In this document: piece after piece, positions 51,215-62,160 of the stretch
How the letters are laid out: each line of letters begins with the position of its first letter
Numbering within the stretch: the first letter of the stretch is position 1
Source of the DNA: Typha latifolia
Lineage: Eukaryota; Streptophyta; Magnoliopsida; Poales; Typhaceae
Length of the DNA: 64,000 nucleotides
Direction: 5' to 3'
Assembly: GCA_019914945.1 (NCBI GenBank)
Contig: CM034106.1
Location: forward strand, 5,332,001-5,396,000
Made by a program: the position numbers and the translations under genes
Notes under the pieces: generated by a model
The model's input: the letters and a program-made list of their open reading frames with translations, nothing else
Told to the model about the DNA's origin: nothing
The model's database searches: none

Positions 51215-52233
51215 ATGGATTTTCATAGAGATGGACCATCATCTATTAGACCTCCTATCCTAGATGGATCAAATTATGGATATTGGAAAGCTAGGATGAG
51301 GGCTTACTTAAAGTCTATAGATGAACGAGTATGGGAGTATGGTTTGCCGTTGTGAACGGTTGGAGTCCACCAATGTACATGGTGGATGATAAACTTGCTG
51401 ATAAACCAATAAAGTCATGGGATAGGTCAGACCGTGAAAAAGTTAGATGGAATAGCAAGGCAATAAATGCAATTTTTAGTTGTGTTTCCTCGGAAGAATT
51501 TAGAAGAATCTCTACTTGTGAGATAGCAAAAGAAGCTTGGACGATCTTAGAAACTACTCACGAAGGAACTATGGCTGTAAAACTTTCTAAACTTCAGAGG
51601 TTGAGTACTAGTTTTGAAACTCTACGTATGGAGGAGAATGAGACATTTGATGAGTTTTATACAAAGCTGAGTGATATAGTCAATTCCAGTTTTAACCTAG
51701 GAGAGAAAATTTCTGAAAACATAATTGTCCGTAAGATCCTTAGGTCTCTTCCAGAGAGGTTTCAGGCGAAAGTTACAGCTATTGAGGAAAGTAAGGACAT
51801 CGATTCTATGAAAGTTGAACAATTGGTAGGAAATCTATAAACATTTGAGTCCAGCCTTTCAAAACCGAGGAAGTCCAAAGGGATTGCCCTATCCACAGTT
51901 GAACAAAGTATGGATGAGTCTGATGATGAAGGTGATTTAGATATTGAGATGTTGGCCATGTTCGTCAAAAAGTTCAATAAATTCTTTCGGAAGCCAAACA
52001 AGTTGAATGCTGAAAAACTTGAGAAAAGCAAAGCATTTGTGAAAAAGAAGAATACTGCGAGTTCGAACACAGGTGTGAGCAACAACGATGTCAAACAAAA
52101 AAATAAGAATTCTGAGAATAAAGTTCGATGTTTTGAATGTTCTGGTTTTGGACACATAGCACAAGAATGCCCTAATCGCCTTAAGAAGAAGGGTAAAGCT
52201 ATGAAAGTTACTTGGGATGACTCAGATGAATCG
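51215..52233 (+). pseudogene. gag 1 of composite element B
   Basis: ATG at 51215, then SNYGYWKARMRAYLKSIDER. An 8-bp repeat (GGAGTATG) near 51330 shifts the frame, and the frame continues from 51331 (KEAWTILETTHEGT, DEFYTKLSDIVN) to a stop at 51838. The last part has an intact zinc knuckle CFECSGFGHIAQEC (52129-52170). It is cut at 52233 in the acidic region by the start of block X. Confidence 0.88.
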
Positions 52234-53179
52234 TATGGGCGCGAAGGTGTTCGAAAAGCAGCGACGAAGGTGCTTAGCGAGCCTCCAAGATCTAGAGGTC
52301 AAGGTCATCGTGAATCAACACCTCCTTGACCGACGACCTAGAGGAGAATGAAGCCATTGTTGCTGCTTGGTGGGCCAATGGGCTAGTGGCTGGTGAGCGG
52401 TGGGCAACACCTCCTTCATCAAGGGGCCTCCATGCGGCAAGCAAAGTCGTCTCCTTCTATAAGGTATGAGGGTCATGCAGACGTTCCTCATGGAGATGAT
52501 GAGACCGGGAGAGATCGAGTTGGCAAATGACAAAATGAAGGGGCTTTAGGTGACGGTTCTTGATGAATTTGGTCGGAAATTCGAGATGGTGTTCAAGTAC
52601 CTCAATTGCAATAGCAGCTACCACCTCATCGGTGAATGTGGCATGTTCATCGGATGAAATTGCATGAGGGCCGGTTGTTGTGACAGATTAAGTAACACTC
52701 GCAAGTGCATGAATCTATGGAGTAGATTGGCAAGCAAGGTATCGATCCCACGAGGACTTGTTTGAAAACTTGAAATGTTTGAAAAATCTTAAAAATAATT
52801 TTAACCTAGTTGGAAAATGGGTTTAGGAGATTTATGGAGAAAGAAAACCTTCTTATAAATTTCTTTTAATTAAGTGTGAGAAATAAGGTCTTGGAATCCA
52901 CTTATAGATAACACATTTCTATTATAAATCTCTTCTTTTTCTACGATTCACCAAGAAATCAATAACTAGTGGATCGGAAGATTATCTTTGAATGAACAAT
53001 TTAATTTTTATAAAAATTACGTATTTCCTTAATTTTTAGAAAATATGGAGTAATAATTTTAAATCATTAGATGTATCTTTTTTAAGAAAAACAACTAATA
53101 TCTAAATTCTAAACAATAAATTTAAAGTAGAAGAAAGAAGAACCTATTTAGGAATTAAGAACACATAAGAGATTTAGAA
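52234..53179 (+). repeat. Block X, copy B
   Basis: 946 bp starting TATGGGCGCGAAGG directly after the gag codons for SDES. It is nearly identical to 26255-27198 and in the same position relative to an LTR. No intact frame. Confidence 0.88.
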
Positions 53180-54088
53180 TGTTAGGTTTTTAATTATGGG
53201 CAATTGTGTACAAAATATTCTAAGTGTATTTTTACATGTATATGAGCTTTATAAAAGTCTAGAATATCTCTGATTTGAAGAATTGCAAAATTATTGGAGA
53301 AAAGCTGTTGAATTCACACCGCATTTGAACGCGGGTACTGCGTTCACATAGATCGAGAGCTGCGTTCACAAACGCGTTCGAATGCGGGTACTGCATTCAC
53401 ACAGATCGAGAGCTGCGTTCACAAATGCGTTCGAACACAACCTGAAGAATTCAAGCTGTCGCGTTCAAACGCACTCGGGCCCATTTGAACGCACCCGAGA
53501 TTAAGTCATGTCGTTCGAACGCACCCAGGCCGCGTTCGAACGCACCGACGAAGTTTGAAAATCTTGGACTTTCGTGAGTTCGGATAAGACTTGGATTTGG
53601 CTCTATCTTGGAGATGGTATATAAGGATTGTGATGCCCTATCTCTAGGGTGGTTGAAGAAATATTTTTGAAGGGGACTTCTCGAGGCTGCATCTGTTCTT
53701 CAACTAACAAGATTCTACTCATCTAAAAAAGTTAATCTTTCGTCTTAAGGGCTATCTAGACGAAAGATCAATCTCGAGGGTTACTGAGGTTAGACTTCAA
53801 TCACGAGAAGTAGTGAATCGTGCGTTCTAGCGAGCAAGACTGAGAGGAACAAAGTCATTTGGATTGACGGATTGTTTTGTGAGTCAGTCTTGTAATTGCT
53901 ACTATTCTAGTTATTAGTTTTGATCCGAGTTTGGATCCATGGTTTTTTTTCCATTTGGGTTTTTCCACGTTAAATCTTGGCGTTCATCTTTGCTTTCATT
54001 CTTAATATTTCTACGGACTTTTACTTAAGCGAACGAGTGATATCATTGCCTAGTATTTAGATACATACTTGTGTCTAGGGGTTTTTCA
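53180..54088 (+). repeat. Third, internal LTR (subtype of copy A)
   Basis: TGTTAGGTTTTTAATTAT start and GTTTTTCA end, followed by primer site TGGTATCAGAGC at 54091-54102. It shares variants with the copy A LTR (AACAAGATTCTACTCATC) rather than with the two outer LTRs (ATCAAGGTTCCACTAATC). No second LTR of this subtype follows. Confidence 0.9.
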
Positions 54089-54090
54089 AT

Positions 54091-54102
54091 TGGTATCAGA
54101 GC
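54091..54102 (+). promoter_or_regulatory. Primer-binding site (internal LTR)
   Basis: TGGTATCAGAGC, a perfect 12-base match to the complement of plant initiator Met-tRNA. Confidence 0.9.
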
Positions 54103-54137
54103 AGATTCTCTCACCCTTTGAGAGAGATCAAATAGGC

Positions 54138-55680
54138 ATGAATTTTCATAGAGATGGACCATCATCTATTAGACCTCCTATCCTAGATGGATCAAATTAT
54201 GGATATTGGAAAGCTAGGATGAGAGCTTACTTGAAATCTATAGATGAACGAGTATGGTTTGCCGTTGTGAACGGTTGGAGTCCACCGATGTACATGGTGG
54301 ATGATAAACTTGCTGATAAATCGATAGAGTCCTGGGATAGGTCAGATTATGAAAAAGTCGGATGGAATAGCAAGGCAATAAATGTAATTTTTAGTTGTGT
54401 TTTCTCGGAAGAATTTAGAAGAATTTCTACTTGTGAGATAGCAAAAGAAGCTTGGATGATCTTAGAAACTACTCACGAAGGAACTATGGCTGTAAAACTT
54501 TGTAAACTTCAGAGGTTGAGTACTAGTTTTGAAACTCTACGTATGGAGGAAAATGAGATATTTGATGAGTTCTATGCAAAGCTGAGTGATATAGTCAACT
54601 CCAATTTCAACCTAGGAGAGAAAATTCCTGAAAACATAATTGTTCGTAAGATCTTTAGGTCTTTTCCAGAAAGGTTTCAAGCGAAAGTTACAGCTATTGA
54701 GGAAAGTAAGGACATCGATTTTATGAAAGTTGAACAATTGATAGAAAATCTACAAACATTTGAGTCCAGTCTTTCAAAACTAAGGAAGTCCAAAGGGATT
54801 GCCCTATCCACAGTTGAACAAAATATAGAGGAGTTTGATGATGAAGGTGATTTAGATGTTGAGATGTTGGCCATGTTCGTCAAAAAGTTTAATACATTCT
54901 TTCGGAAGCCGAACAAGTTGAATGCTGAAAAACTTGAGAAAAGCAAAGCCTTTGTAAAAAAGAAGAATACTGTGAGTTCGAATATAGGTGTGAGCAACAA
55001 CAGTATCAAACAGAAAAATAAGAATTCTGAGAATAAAGTTCGATATTTTGAATGTTCTGATTTTGGACACATAGCATAAGAATGCCCTAATCGCCTTAAG
55101 GAGAAGGGTAAAGCTATGAAAGTTACTTGGGATGTCTCAAATAAATCTGATGATGATTCTGGAAAAGACGAAGAAAACTTTGTAGCTTTTGCCTCTTCTC
55201 TACTTAATATTGATTCTGTTGTTGATACTGATAGTATAGATGATCATGATATGTTACTAGCTGAGGAAGATGAATTTGAAATTCAAAAGGCATATAATGA
55301 CCTGTACCTGGAGTCGTTTAAACTCAAGAAAATCAATCTTAGACTACTTCAACGACTCAAGGTAATCGAACTAGAAAGAATTCAATTTGAGGAGAAGTAC
55401 AAATTGGAACTTAAACGAGTTAAAGACCTTTTTGAACAACTTGACAATGCAAAAAATAAAATGAAGGCTGATGAAATTGAACTAGAGTGACTGAATAAGG
55501 AAGCGACACTTCTAAAAGGGAAGAACAAACTTGACTAGATCTTAAAGGCTTAGATCTCTGGAAAAGGACAGTATGGTGTTGAATACACTAGTAATTCAAA
55601 TAATAATAAAACTGTCTTCGTTTCTGCAGGTATACAAAAGGAAGAATATCTGAAGTCATCAACTGCATTTACAAAGCAAT
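54138..55680 (+). pseudogene. gag 2 of composite element B
   Basis: Starts MNFHRDGPSSIRPP and stays open for 313 residues to a TAA at 55077-55079 inside the zinc knuckle, where the first Cys is Tyr (YFECSDFGHIA, stop). It continues in frame through MKVTWDVSNKSDDDSGKDEE and a coiled-coil region with stops at about 55488, 55537 and 55552. It would have formed the particle core; this copy is broken. Confidence 0.88.
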
Positions 55681-55685
55681 CCTAG

Positions 55686-56100
55686 ATGAATGCTTCTAAA
55701 CTAAAGGTGAATCTACAAACTGGTGAATCGTCAACGGCACCAAAGGTAAACTTTAGTCACATGGACTTGATGGGTCCAAAAAAAGTGGAAAGTCTTGGAG
55801 GTAAACGCTATCTATTCTTAATGGTCGATGATTACTCTAGATATACCTGGGTTGCCTTTTTACGTGAGAAGTCTGAAACCTTTGAAGATTTTAAATCACT
55901 ATGCTTAAAATTGCAGAATGAGAAATCTATTACCCTAGTTAGGATTCATTCTGATCATGGTAGAGAATTTAAAAATGAAATTTTTTCCATAATTTGCGAT
56001 TCTCTTGGTATTCAACATGAATTTTCAGCTCCTATAACTCCACAACAGAACGGGATTGTGGAAAGAAAGAACCGAGTTGTGCAGGAAATGGCTAGGGGCA
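55686..56100 (+). pseudogene. Integrase core fragment fused to gag 2
   Basis: After STAPKVNFSH the frame runs directly into HMDLMGPKKVESLGGKRY, so protease and pre-integrase are missing. The rve core shows two catalytic Asp (FLMVDDYSRYTW and RIHSDHGREFKN) and the Glu of QQNGIVERKNR. It then jumps within one codon from EMARG into the late RT. DNA integration function; truncated here. Confidence 0.88.
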
Positions 56101-56968
56101 ACGAGTCGATCATTAGCTAAGGAGTTTGCAGATCTTATGCATAGTCATTTTGAGATGAGCATGATGGGTGAGTTGAAGTTCTTTTTGGGACTTCAAATTA
56201 CTCAGTTGGAAAGAGGGATATTTATTGCTCAAACCAAGTATGCTAAGGATCTTGTGACTTAATTCGGTTTAGAAAATGCAAAACATGCTAGAACTCCTAT
56301 GAGTACAACTACCAAACTAGGTAAGGATATTTTAGGAAAAAGTGTCGATCAGACACTGTATAGGAGCATGATTGGTAGTCTTTTGTACTTAACTGCTAGT
56401 AGACTTGAAATTGCATTTAGTGTCAGTGTGTGTGCTAGGTTTCAGTCTGAACCTAAGGAGACACATTTGTTCGCTGTGAAACGTATTATAAAATATGTCG
56501 GTGGCACAGTTGACTTAGGTATCTGGTTTACGTATGACTCGGGAGCTATCATATCTGGATACACGGATTCTGATTGGGCAGGTTCATGTGATGATAGAAA
56601 AAGTACTTCTTGTGGATGTTTTTATATTGGAAACAATCTGGTTGCTTGGCACAGTAAGAAACAAAACTCGATATCTTTATCTACTACGGAGGCCGAGTAC
56701 ATTGCAGCGGGAAGTTGTTGTTCTCAGTTACTATGGATGAAACATATGGTCAAAGATTACGGCATTGAACAAGATACTATGGTGCTTTATTGTGACAACA
56801 TGAGTGCTATTAATATATCGAAAAATCCTGTTCAACACTCGCATACAAAACATATTGATATCTGACATCATTTTATACGCGAGTTAGTTGAAGACAAAAT
56901 AATAGCACTAGAACATGTTGAGACGGAGAAACAGTTGGGTGATCTATTTACAAAACCTTTGGATTTAT
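56101..56968 (+). pseudogene. RT C-terminus and RNase H fragment
   Basis: Begins SLAKEFADLMHSHFEMSMM, so the catalytic YVDD half of RT is deleted. Continues GELKFFLGLQI, a stop at 56260, PMSTTTKLGKDI, and RNase H landmarks YTDSDWAGS, STTEAEYIA, VLYCDNMSAI. A stop at 56863 precedes the final LFTKPLDL. Confidence 0.88.
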
Positions 56969-58025
56969 AGAGATTTGAGTATCTTCATACTTCTTTAAGA
57001 ATTTGTGCTTTGGATTAATTTTCTTTTTGTTTTGGTTTGCATGTTTCATTTTTATTATTTCTTTTCGTTTCTTTTTAGGTTTTCTTTACTCTAAAATTTT
57101 CTTTGGTTTTAGTTTCAGATTTGTCGAGAGTTTTTGTCATATAAAAAAAATTTGATGCACTCCTAGATTCAATAATATACTCTTGACATATAAATATGAT
57201 TTTTCTCTTGATTATGAGTTATTATGGTCAATTTTGTCATCTTGTAGTATATTGTATTATTTTTGATTTATTCACTCTCTCGACTTCTATGATAATTATA
57301 CTGAAATTAATGCACTCACAACGTGTGTATATTCTTGTGTGAGCATGACATCATAAATTTTTTTTTAAATAGCTCACTATTGACGTTGATTTGCACAGTT
57401 TGACCTTATGCTTAGTCATCACAAATGTGTTCATAAAAGATCAATGAAAATGGCTACAATGAGTTTGTGTGAAAGCCATCTTGTTTAGAGTCTAGTTTGA
57501 CTCAGTACATTACTTGCAAATTAAATAAATTTTTTTGATGTTTGTGAATATCTTCTTGTACATTGTTTGATATGTACTACAAGAAAAGGGCTACCTAATC
57601 ATGTGTGAAAGGCATCATTGCACCTATATGGTTTTTATATATATATATATATATATAAAATAATACAGAAAAAATTTATGTTCAGTTATGGAGAATAAGT
57701 CGAAAAGTGCAAATTTAAATACTAAGTTGGTTTGACTACTGTGTTGTATCATTGTTTAAATAGGAAAGTTTATTTAAGAAGAATGTTTCATGTTATCTAT
57801 GCTCACCTTGCATATGTATATTGTTATGATCAATCAAGATTAATTTAATTTTGAGTGATGCATTAGAATTGATTATAATATGCTTTTGATGATTTGATTG
57901 ATCTGTATATGACTTATTTCATTCGATTGTCATATTCTATGTCTTAAATCTATTTTGAATTTTTAGAGGTGCATCTTCAAAAAGATTTTTTTGATTTTTT
58001 CTTAGATTTTTTACTTTAAAAAAAA
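56969..58025. other. Non-coding tail after pol, copy B
   Basis: AT-rich, collinear with the inverse of 17597-18600 up to TTTAAAAAA near 58020, including a TA run at about 57639-57657. No frame is supported. Confidence 0.65.
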
Positions 58026-58130
58026 AGGGCGTTCGAACGCAAATTTTTGAGTTCGAACGCGGTGTCTGGCGCGTTCGAACGCGCAAACTAGTGGGTTTGA
58101 ACGCACTTGAGGATTCTTTATATATTGCGT
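58026..58130 (+). promoter_or_regulatory. LTR-like palindrome cluster and TATA box before the env-position ORF
   Basis: GCGTTCGAACGC at 58029-58040 and 58071-58082, a GTTCGAAC core at 58051-58058 and a variant near 58096. TTTATATATT follows at 58117-58126. A CT-rich leader with AAACCCTAGAAACCC (58140-58180) comes next. The same palindrome and spacing style occur in the LTRs, suggesting an internal promoter; activity is inference. Confidence 0.55.
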
Positions 58131-58581
58131 CCGAACCCAAGGGTTTTCATCTTCTATCTTCTAAACCCTAGAAACCCTTCATTTTCTCCCTCTCAAATCT
58201 TCAAGATCTTGGTATTTTTCATCAAATTTCTCACTACAAACCCTTTTAAAGAGTCGTTCTCCTCCGGATCTAGCATCTTTCGGCCGAATTTCTTAGTTTT
58301 TATTCACTTTTGCGAGGTATGATCATCCATCAATTTTCTTATTTTTTATTCAATTAAGTCTCTTGATCTTGATTGATTTCGTGCGTTTTCGAGTTTTGAT
58401 CACGTTAAAGTTACTATCTTGATGTTTCTTATGTGATTGAACGTGATATCTTAGCGTTTTTAAGTGGATGATGGATTTCATTTAGGGCCTTCATGGTTTC
58501 TTGGATTTTTTTATATTTCTTGCTATCTTTTTGTTTGCTTTGGGCATGTATTGAATCTTGCATCTTGTTTCTTTCTCAAGA

Positions 58582-59632
58582 ATGCCTAGAAAAGCTGCAG
58601 TTTCCAAGAAACCTAGGCTGCCATCGTCACCTACTTCGGTTCCAAAGTTTTCTACTTCAACGGCTGCCGGGTGAAACAAATATAATTTTGGGACCCGTCC
58701 TGTTATCTGTGAACGACCCGTGGTCATTTCCGATTTTTCTTCTTTGGGGATAGAATAGATATTTACTGAGCGAGGATGGTTTATCGGTGTGTCGGATGAG
58801 CGGGACTGTGTATGCGGAAGTTGTTCGGGAATTTTTTTGTAATGCCACGGTTTTAGAACGCTGTATTCGTTCTACTGTTCGTGGGGTGTCTGTATACTTG
58901 GACTCAGATGTTATTTGCACTAAACTTTGTCTTCCTGATGGTGAGTTCCAGTACCCCACGTCTGCCCCACTTCCTGATGTCGATGAATATGCTGGCACTA
59001 TACTGATCAAAGGGGAACGTTGGAAGGGAAACATGATGCCACATGCGAAGCTAACACCAATGGCTCACATGCTTGACCTGTTTTGTCTGTACAACGTCAC
59101 CCCCAAGATTCGACATTCCAGTATTAGTTTGGATCGTGCATTCCTTCTTCATGCAATGTTAACTGGAGTCTCTGTTGATTTGGCTGCGGTGATCTATGAC
59201 TCGATTCTCACAGCTGCCCAGAAAGAAGCACCTCGTGAGGGGTTACCATTTGGCATCTTTATTACAAATTTGTGCACTCAGAGTGGGGTGCGTGTGGATG
59301 CTTCAGAACCTTCCCTTACTTCGCACAAACCGTTGGATCGAATTACACTTAAACGGAGTCAAGCTCACGACCAGTTGTCTCCTCTCAAGCCGTCCTCTTC
59401 CGCCGCTGGTCGCTCATCGCACCTCGACAGTTCTGATGATAGCTCTGACGGTGACACATCTCACACTGAGGGGGAGTTACCACAGTACTCTGACCATTTT
59501 GATCAGCTTAGTACTCAAGTGCAGGATCTCAATTCGGCCGTGAATGATTTACGAGCTGAGGAAGCTCGTCAGGGGACTGTCGTTGACTCTGTGTTGACGA
59601 TTCTTCAGCGTCAGTTTCCTCCGAGTTCCTAG
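58582..59632 (+). pseudogene. Env-position extra ORF, putative plant transposon protein-like
   Basis: ATG at 58582 (MPRKAAVSKKPRLPS), with stops near 58672 and 58753 and a frame change near 58785. It is then open to the TAG at 59630-59632. Readable part: EVVREFFCNATVLERCIRST, a hydrophobic and acidic middle, LPFGIFITNLC, then a Ser/Asp-rich tail and a short heptad-like end (LSTQVQDLNSAVNDLRAEE). The REF..N / V.GV / I...L.LP spacing resembles the putative plant transposon protein family (Pfam PF20167, from memory). No transmembrane segment is evident, so it is env-like only by position. Confidence 0.6.
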
Positions 59633-59645
59633 TCTTTGACATTTG

Positions 59646-59984
59646 TGGCAAAAGGGGGAGAGTGTCTAGGTGTTTAGGTGTGTAGGGGCAGCATGGTAAT
59701 AGGGGGAGTTTATTAGAGTCTTTCTGTCTTTCTAATCTTGCTTATAACTTTGCTTGGAGAAATTGTGAACTTTGTTTAAGTACTTTTGAACTTATACTCC
59801 ATTGATAACTTGTGTTTGGATTGTTTATTCATTTCAAGTTATTTTCACTTGATCTTGGATTGGTATATATTTATTTGCAGGGATTGATGTGCAAAATATT
59901 CTAGTCTTGTTGATTGCTCAATTTGAAGTCTTTGTAATATCTTGTAACCTAAGTGTTTTGTCACAAATTGCCAAAGGGGGAGAT
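59646..59984 (+). promoter_or_regulatory. Polypurine tracts before the 3' LTR
   Basis: AAAAGGGGGAGA at about 59651, AGGGGGAG at about 59700 and the LTR-adjacent AAAGGGGGAGA at 59973-59983. The last is the likely plus-strand primer. Multiple tracts of this kind are a known feature of Sireviruses. Confidence 0.75.
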
Positions 59985-60956
59985 TGTTAGGTTTTTATTT
60001 GTTGGCAATTGTGTACAAAAATATTCTAAGTGTATGTTTTCATGTATATGAGCTTTACACAAGTCTAGTCTCTGGTTTGAAGAATTGCAAGATTATTGGA
60101 GAAAAGCCGTCGAGTTCACACCGCGTTCACAAACGCATTCGAACGCGGGTACTGCGTTCACATAGACAGAGAGCCATGTTCACAAACGCGTTCGAACGCG
60201 GGTATTGCGTTCACACAGACAGAGAGCCGCGTTCACAAACGCGTTCGAACATGGGTACTACGTTCACACAGACCGAGAGCTGCGTTCACAAACGCGTTCG
60301 AATGCAACCTGAAGAATTCAAGTTGTCGCGTTAGAATGCACTCGGGCCCGTTCGAACGCACTTGAGTTCAAGTCATGCCGTTCGAACGCACCTGGGCCAC
60401 GTTCGAACGCGCCAACGAAGTTTGATAAAATTGGACTTTCGTGAGTACGGAGAAGACTTGGATTTGGCTCTATCTTGGAGATCATATATAAGGATTGTGA
60501 TGCCCTATCTTGAGGGTGGTTGAAGAAGCATTATTGAAGGAGACTTCTTGAGGCTACATCGGTTCTTCAACTATCAAGGTTCCACTAATCTACAAAACTT
60601 AATCTTTCATCTTAAGGGCTATCTAGACGAAAGATCAATCTCGAGGGTTACTGAGGTTGGACTTCAATCACGAGAAGTAGTGAATCGTGGGTTCTAGCGA
60701 GCAAGACTGAGAAGAACAAAGTCGTTTGTATCGATGGGTTGTTTTGTGACTCAGTCTTATAACTGCTACTATTATATTGATTAGTTTTGATCCGAGTTTG
60801 GATCCGTGGTTTTTTTTCGTTTGGGTTTTTCCACATTAAAATCTTGGTGTTCATCTCTGCTTTCGTTCCTAATATTTTTACGGACTTTTACTTAAGCGAA
60901 CGAGTGATATCATTGCCTAGTATTTAGATGCATACTTGTGTCTAGGGTTTCTTTTA
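59985..60956 (+). repeat. 3' LTR of composite element B
   Basis: TGTTAGGTTTTTATTTG start; ends TTTCTTTTA where TA replaces the usual CA. Nearly identical to 50206-51166 in repeat number, palindromes and leader, so the outer pair is relatively young. Confidence 0.93.
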
Positions 60957-61345
60957 ACTACGAAAGTTGTTATTATATTTGCGAAATATGTTATTATGAC
61001 TAGCAGTTTTAAGGCAAGTTGTTATTATATTTGCGAACGTTGTTATAGAACTATGAAAATTGTTATTATATTTGCAAAATATGTTATTATTACTAGCCAT
61101 TTTAAGAAAAGTTGTTATTATATTTGCAAACGTCGTTATATAACTACGGAATTTATTTTTATATTTGTGAAAGTTGTTATTATATTTGCGAAAGTTGTTA
61201 TATAACTACAAAATTTGTTTATATATTTGCGAAAGTTTTTCTTATATTTGCGACAGTTGTTAATATAGTCTTAAAAATTATTAATATAGTTATGAAAATT
61301 GTTAATATGCCATTAATGAAAGTTTTTATTATATTTGCAACAAAA
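60957..61345. repeat. Tandem repeat array, right half
   Basis: Continuation of the 49786-50205 array (AACTACGAAAGTTGTTATTA, TATTTGCGAAA) after the copia insertion. Degenerates towards 61345. Confidence 0.88.
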
Positions 61346-61381
61346 AGATACTCTATATTTATATTTTTAATGAATAATATA

Positions 61382-62160
61382 AATATATAATTTATGGAGA
61401 GAAGAGGAATCACATTAAACATGTGGTCCTTTAGCGGGACCTGGAATATTAAGTCAAGGTAGAACATTATGTCTAGTCCGAACGGGAGTAATATCCGAAG
61501 AATGGTCCTCAAATAGAGGGGCCACAGCTTCCATAATTGAATTCGCCAAAATAGGAAACGATTCAATAGCTATCTCTCCTGAAATCGAGCCATGCCATGT
61601 TGGAGATTCTCGATCTCTATGTAGCTGCTACACCCTTTCATTTTAGGCAACTCGATCCTATGCAGAAGCTCCAGTATGAACACTTAAAATTATTGGATTA
61701 GAAAATATGGCTAGTGAAGGTGGTGGGATTTGTCCCCATGCTACCTGAGGGGAAGTAGAAATATCCTGCTTTGCTTCAATCTTCTCCTGCACAACCGACA
61801 AGGCATTATCCCTAGCAAGATTGGAATGTTTGAGATTTTCGTAGGTCTCCTTTCTCCAAAAAGACCAATCAGTAGTGACATCACCTAACCAGGGAAGTTC
61901 GGGCTTCATAGAGCCTTTAACCCATCCTTGAATGGTTACATCAATAGAAAACGTAAACAACCAAAGGACGCTAATATCTTCTCAGGAATATCTTGGAGAG
62001 ATGAACAAGATATAATTGCATTGATGTATAATTGATTTCTACCCCATAATTCATCAGTGTTGAAGACTTCCACACAGCCAAAAGGGCTAACTATTTCCCT
62101 AATTGATCTCTCATTGCAACAAAAAAAGGAACATTTGTAAGAAGGATCCAAACGTAGTAT
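61382..62160 (-). pseudogene. Unrecognised decayed coding stretch
   Basis: Minus-strand frames are protein-like but shift and stop. 62151-61936 gives SPFGCVEVFNTDELWGRNQ and INAIISCSSLQDIPEKIL. 61960-61658 gives TIQGWVKGSMKPELPWLGDV and ARDNALSVVQEKIEAKQDI. Around 61600-61440 comes IMEAVAPLFEDHSSD-like sequence. The IPEKI plus following hydrophobic pattern recalls gag-like DUF4283 or LINE ORF1 proteins, but this is not secure. Family not recognised. Confidence 0.35.

Larger units (their letters stand above)
50201..60961 (+). mobile_element. Composite Sirevirus-like copia element, copy B, with target duplication
   Basis: Bounded by LTRs 50206-51166 and 59985-60956 and by ACTAC at 50201-50205 and 60957-60961. 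Inside: primer site, gag 1 (51215-52233), block X (52234-53179), a third LTR of a different subtype (53180-54088) with its own primer site, and gag 2 (54138-55680). A collapsed pol (55686-56968), a non-coding tail, an LTR-like promoter cluster (58026-58126), an env-position ORF (58582-59632) and polypurine tracts follow. The layout after pol and the repeated GGGGGAGA tracts fit Sireviruses. It is defective: pol is deleted and interrupted. Confidence 0.88.

Noticed and set aside
52231..58020. Shared chimeric block as a Helitron
   Set aside because: The 5' side has TC but the 3' side lacks CTRR and a terminal hairpin, and the flanks are not A/T as expected.
58787..59632. True retroviral-type envelope gene
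   Set aside because: No signal peptide or transmembrane segment is visible; only its position is env-like.
61382..62160. Plastid or mitochondrial DNA insertion
   Set aside because: The sequence is protein-like but does not match any organelle gene I can recognise.
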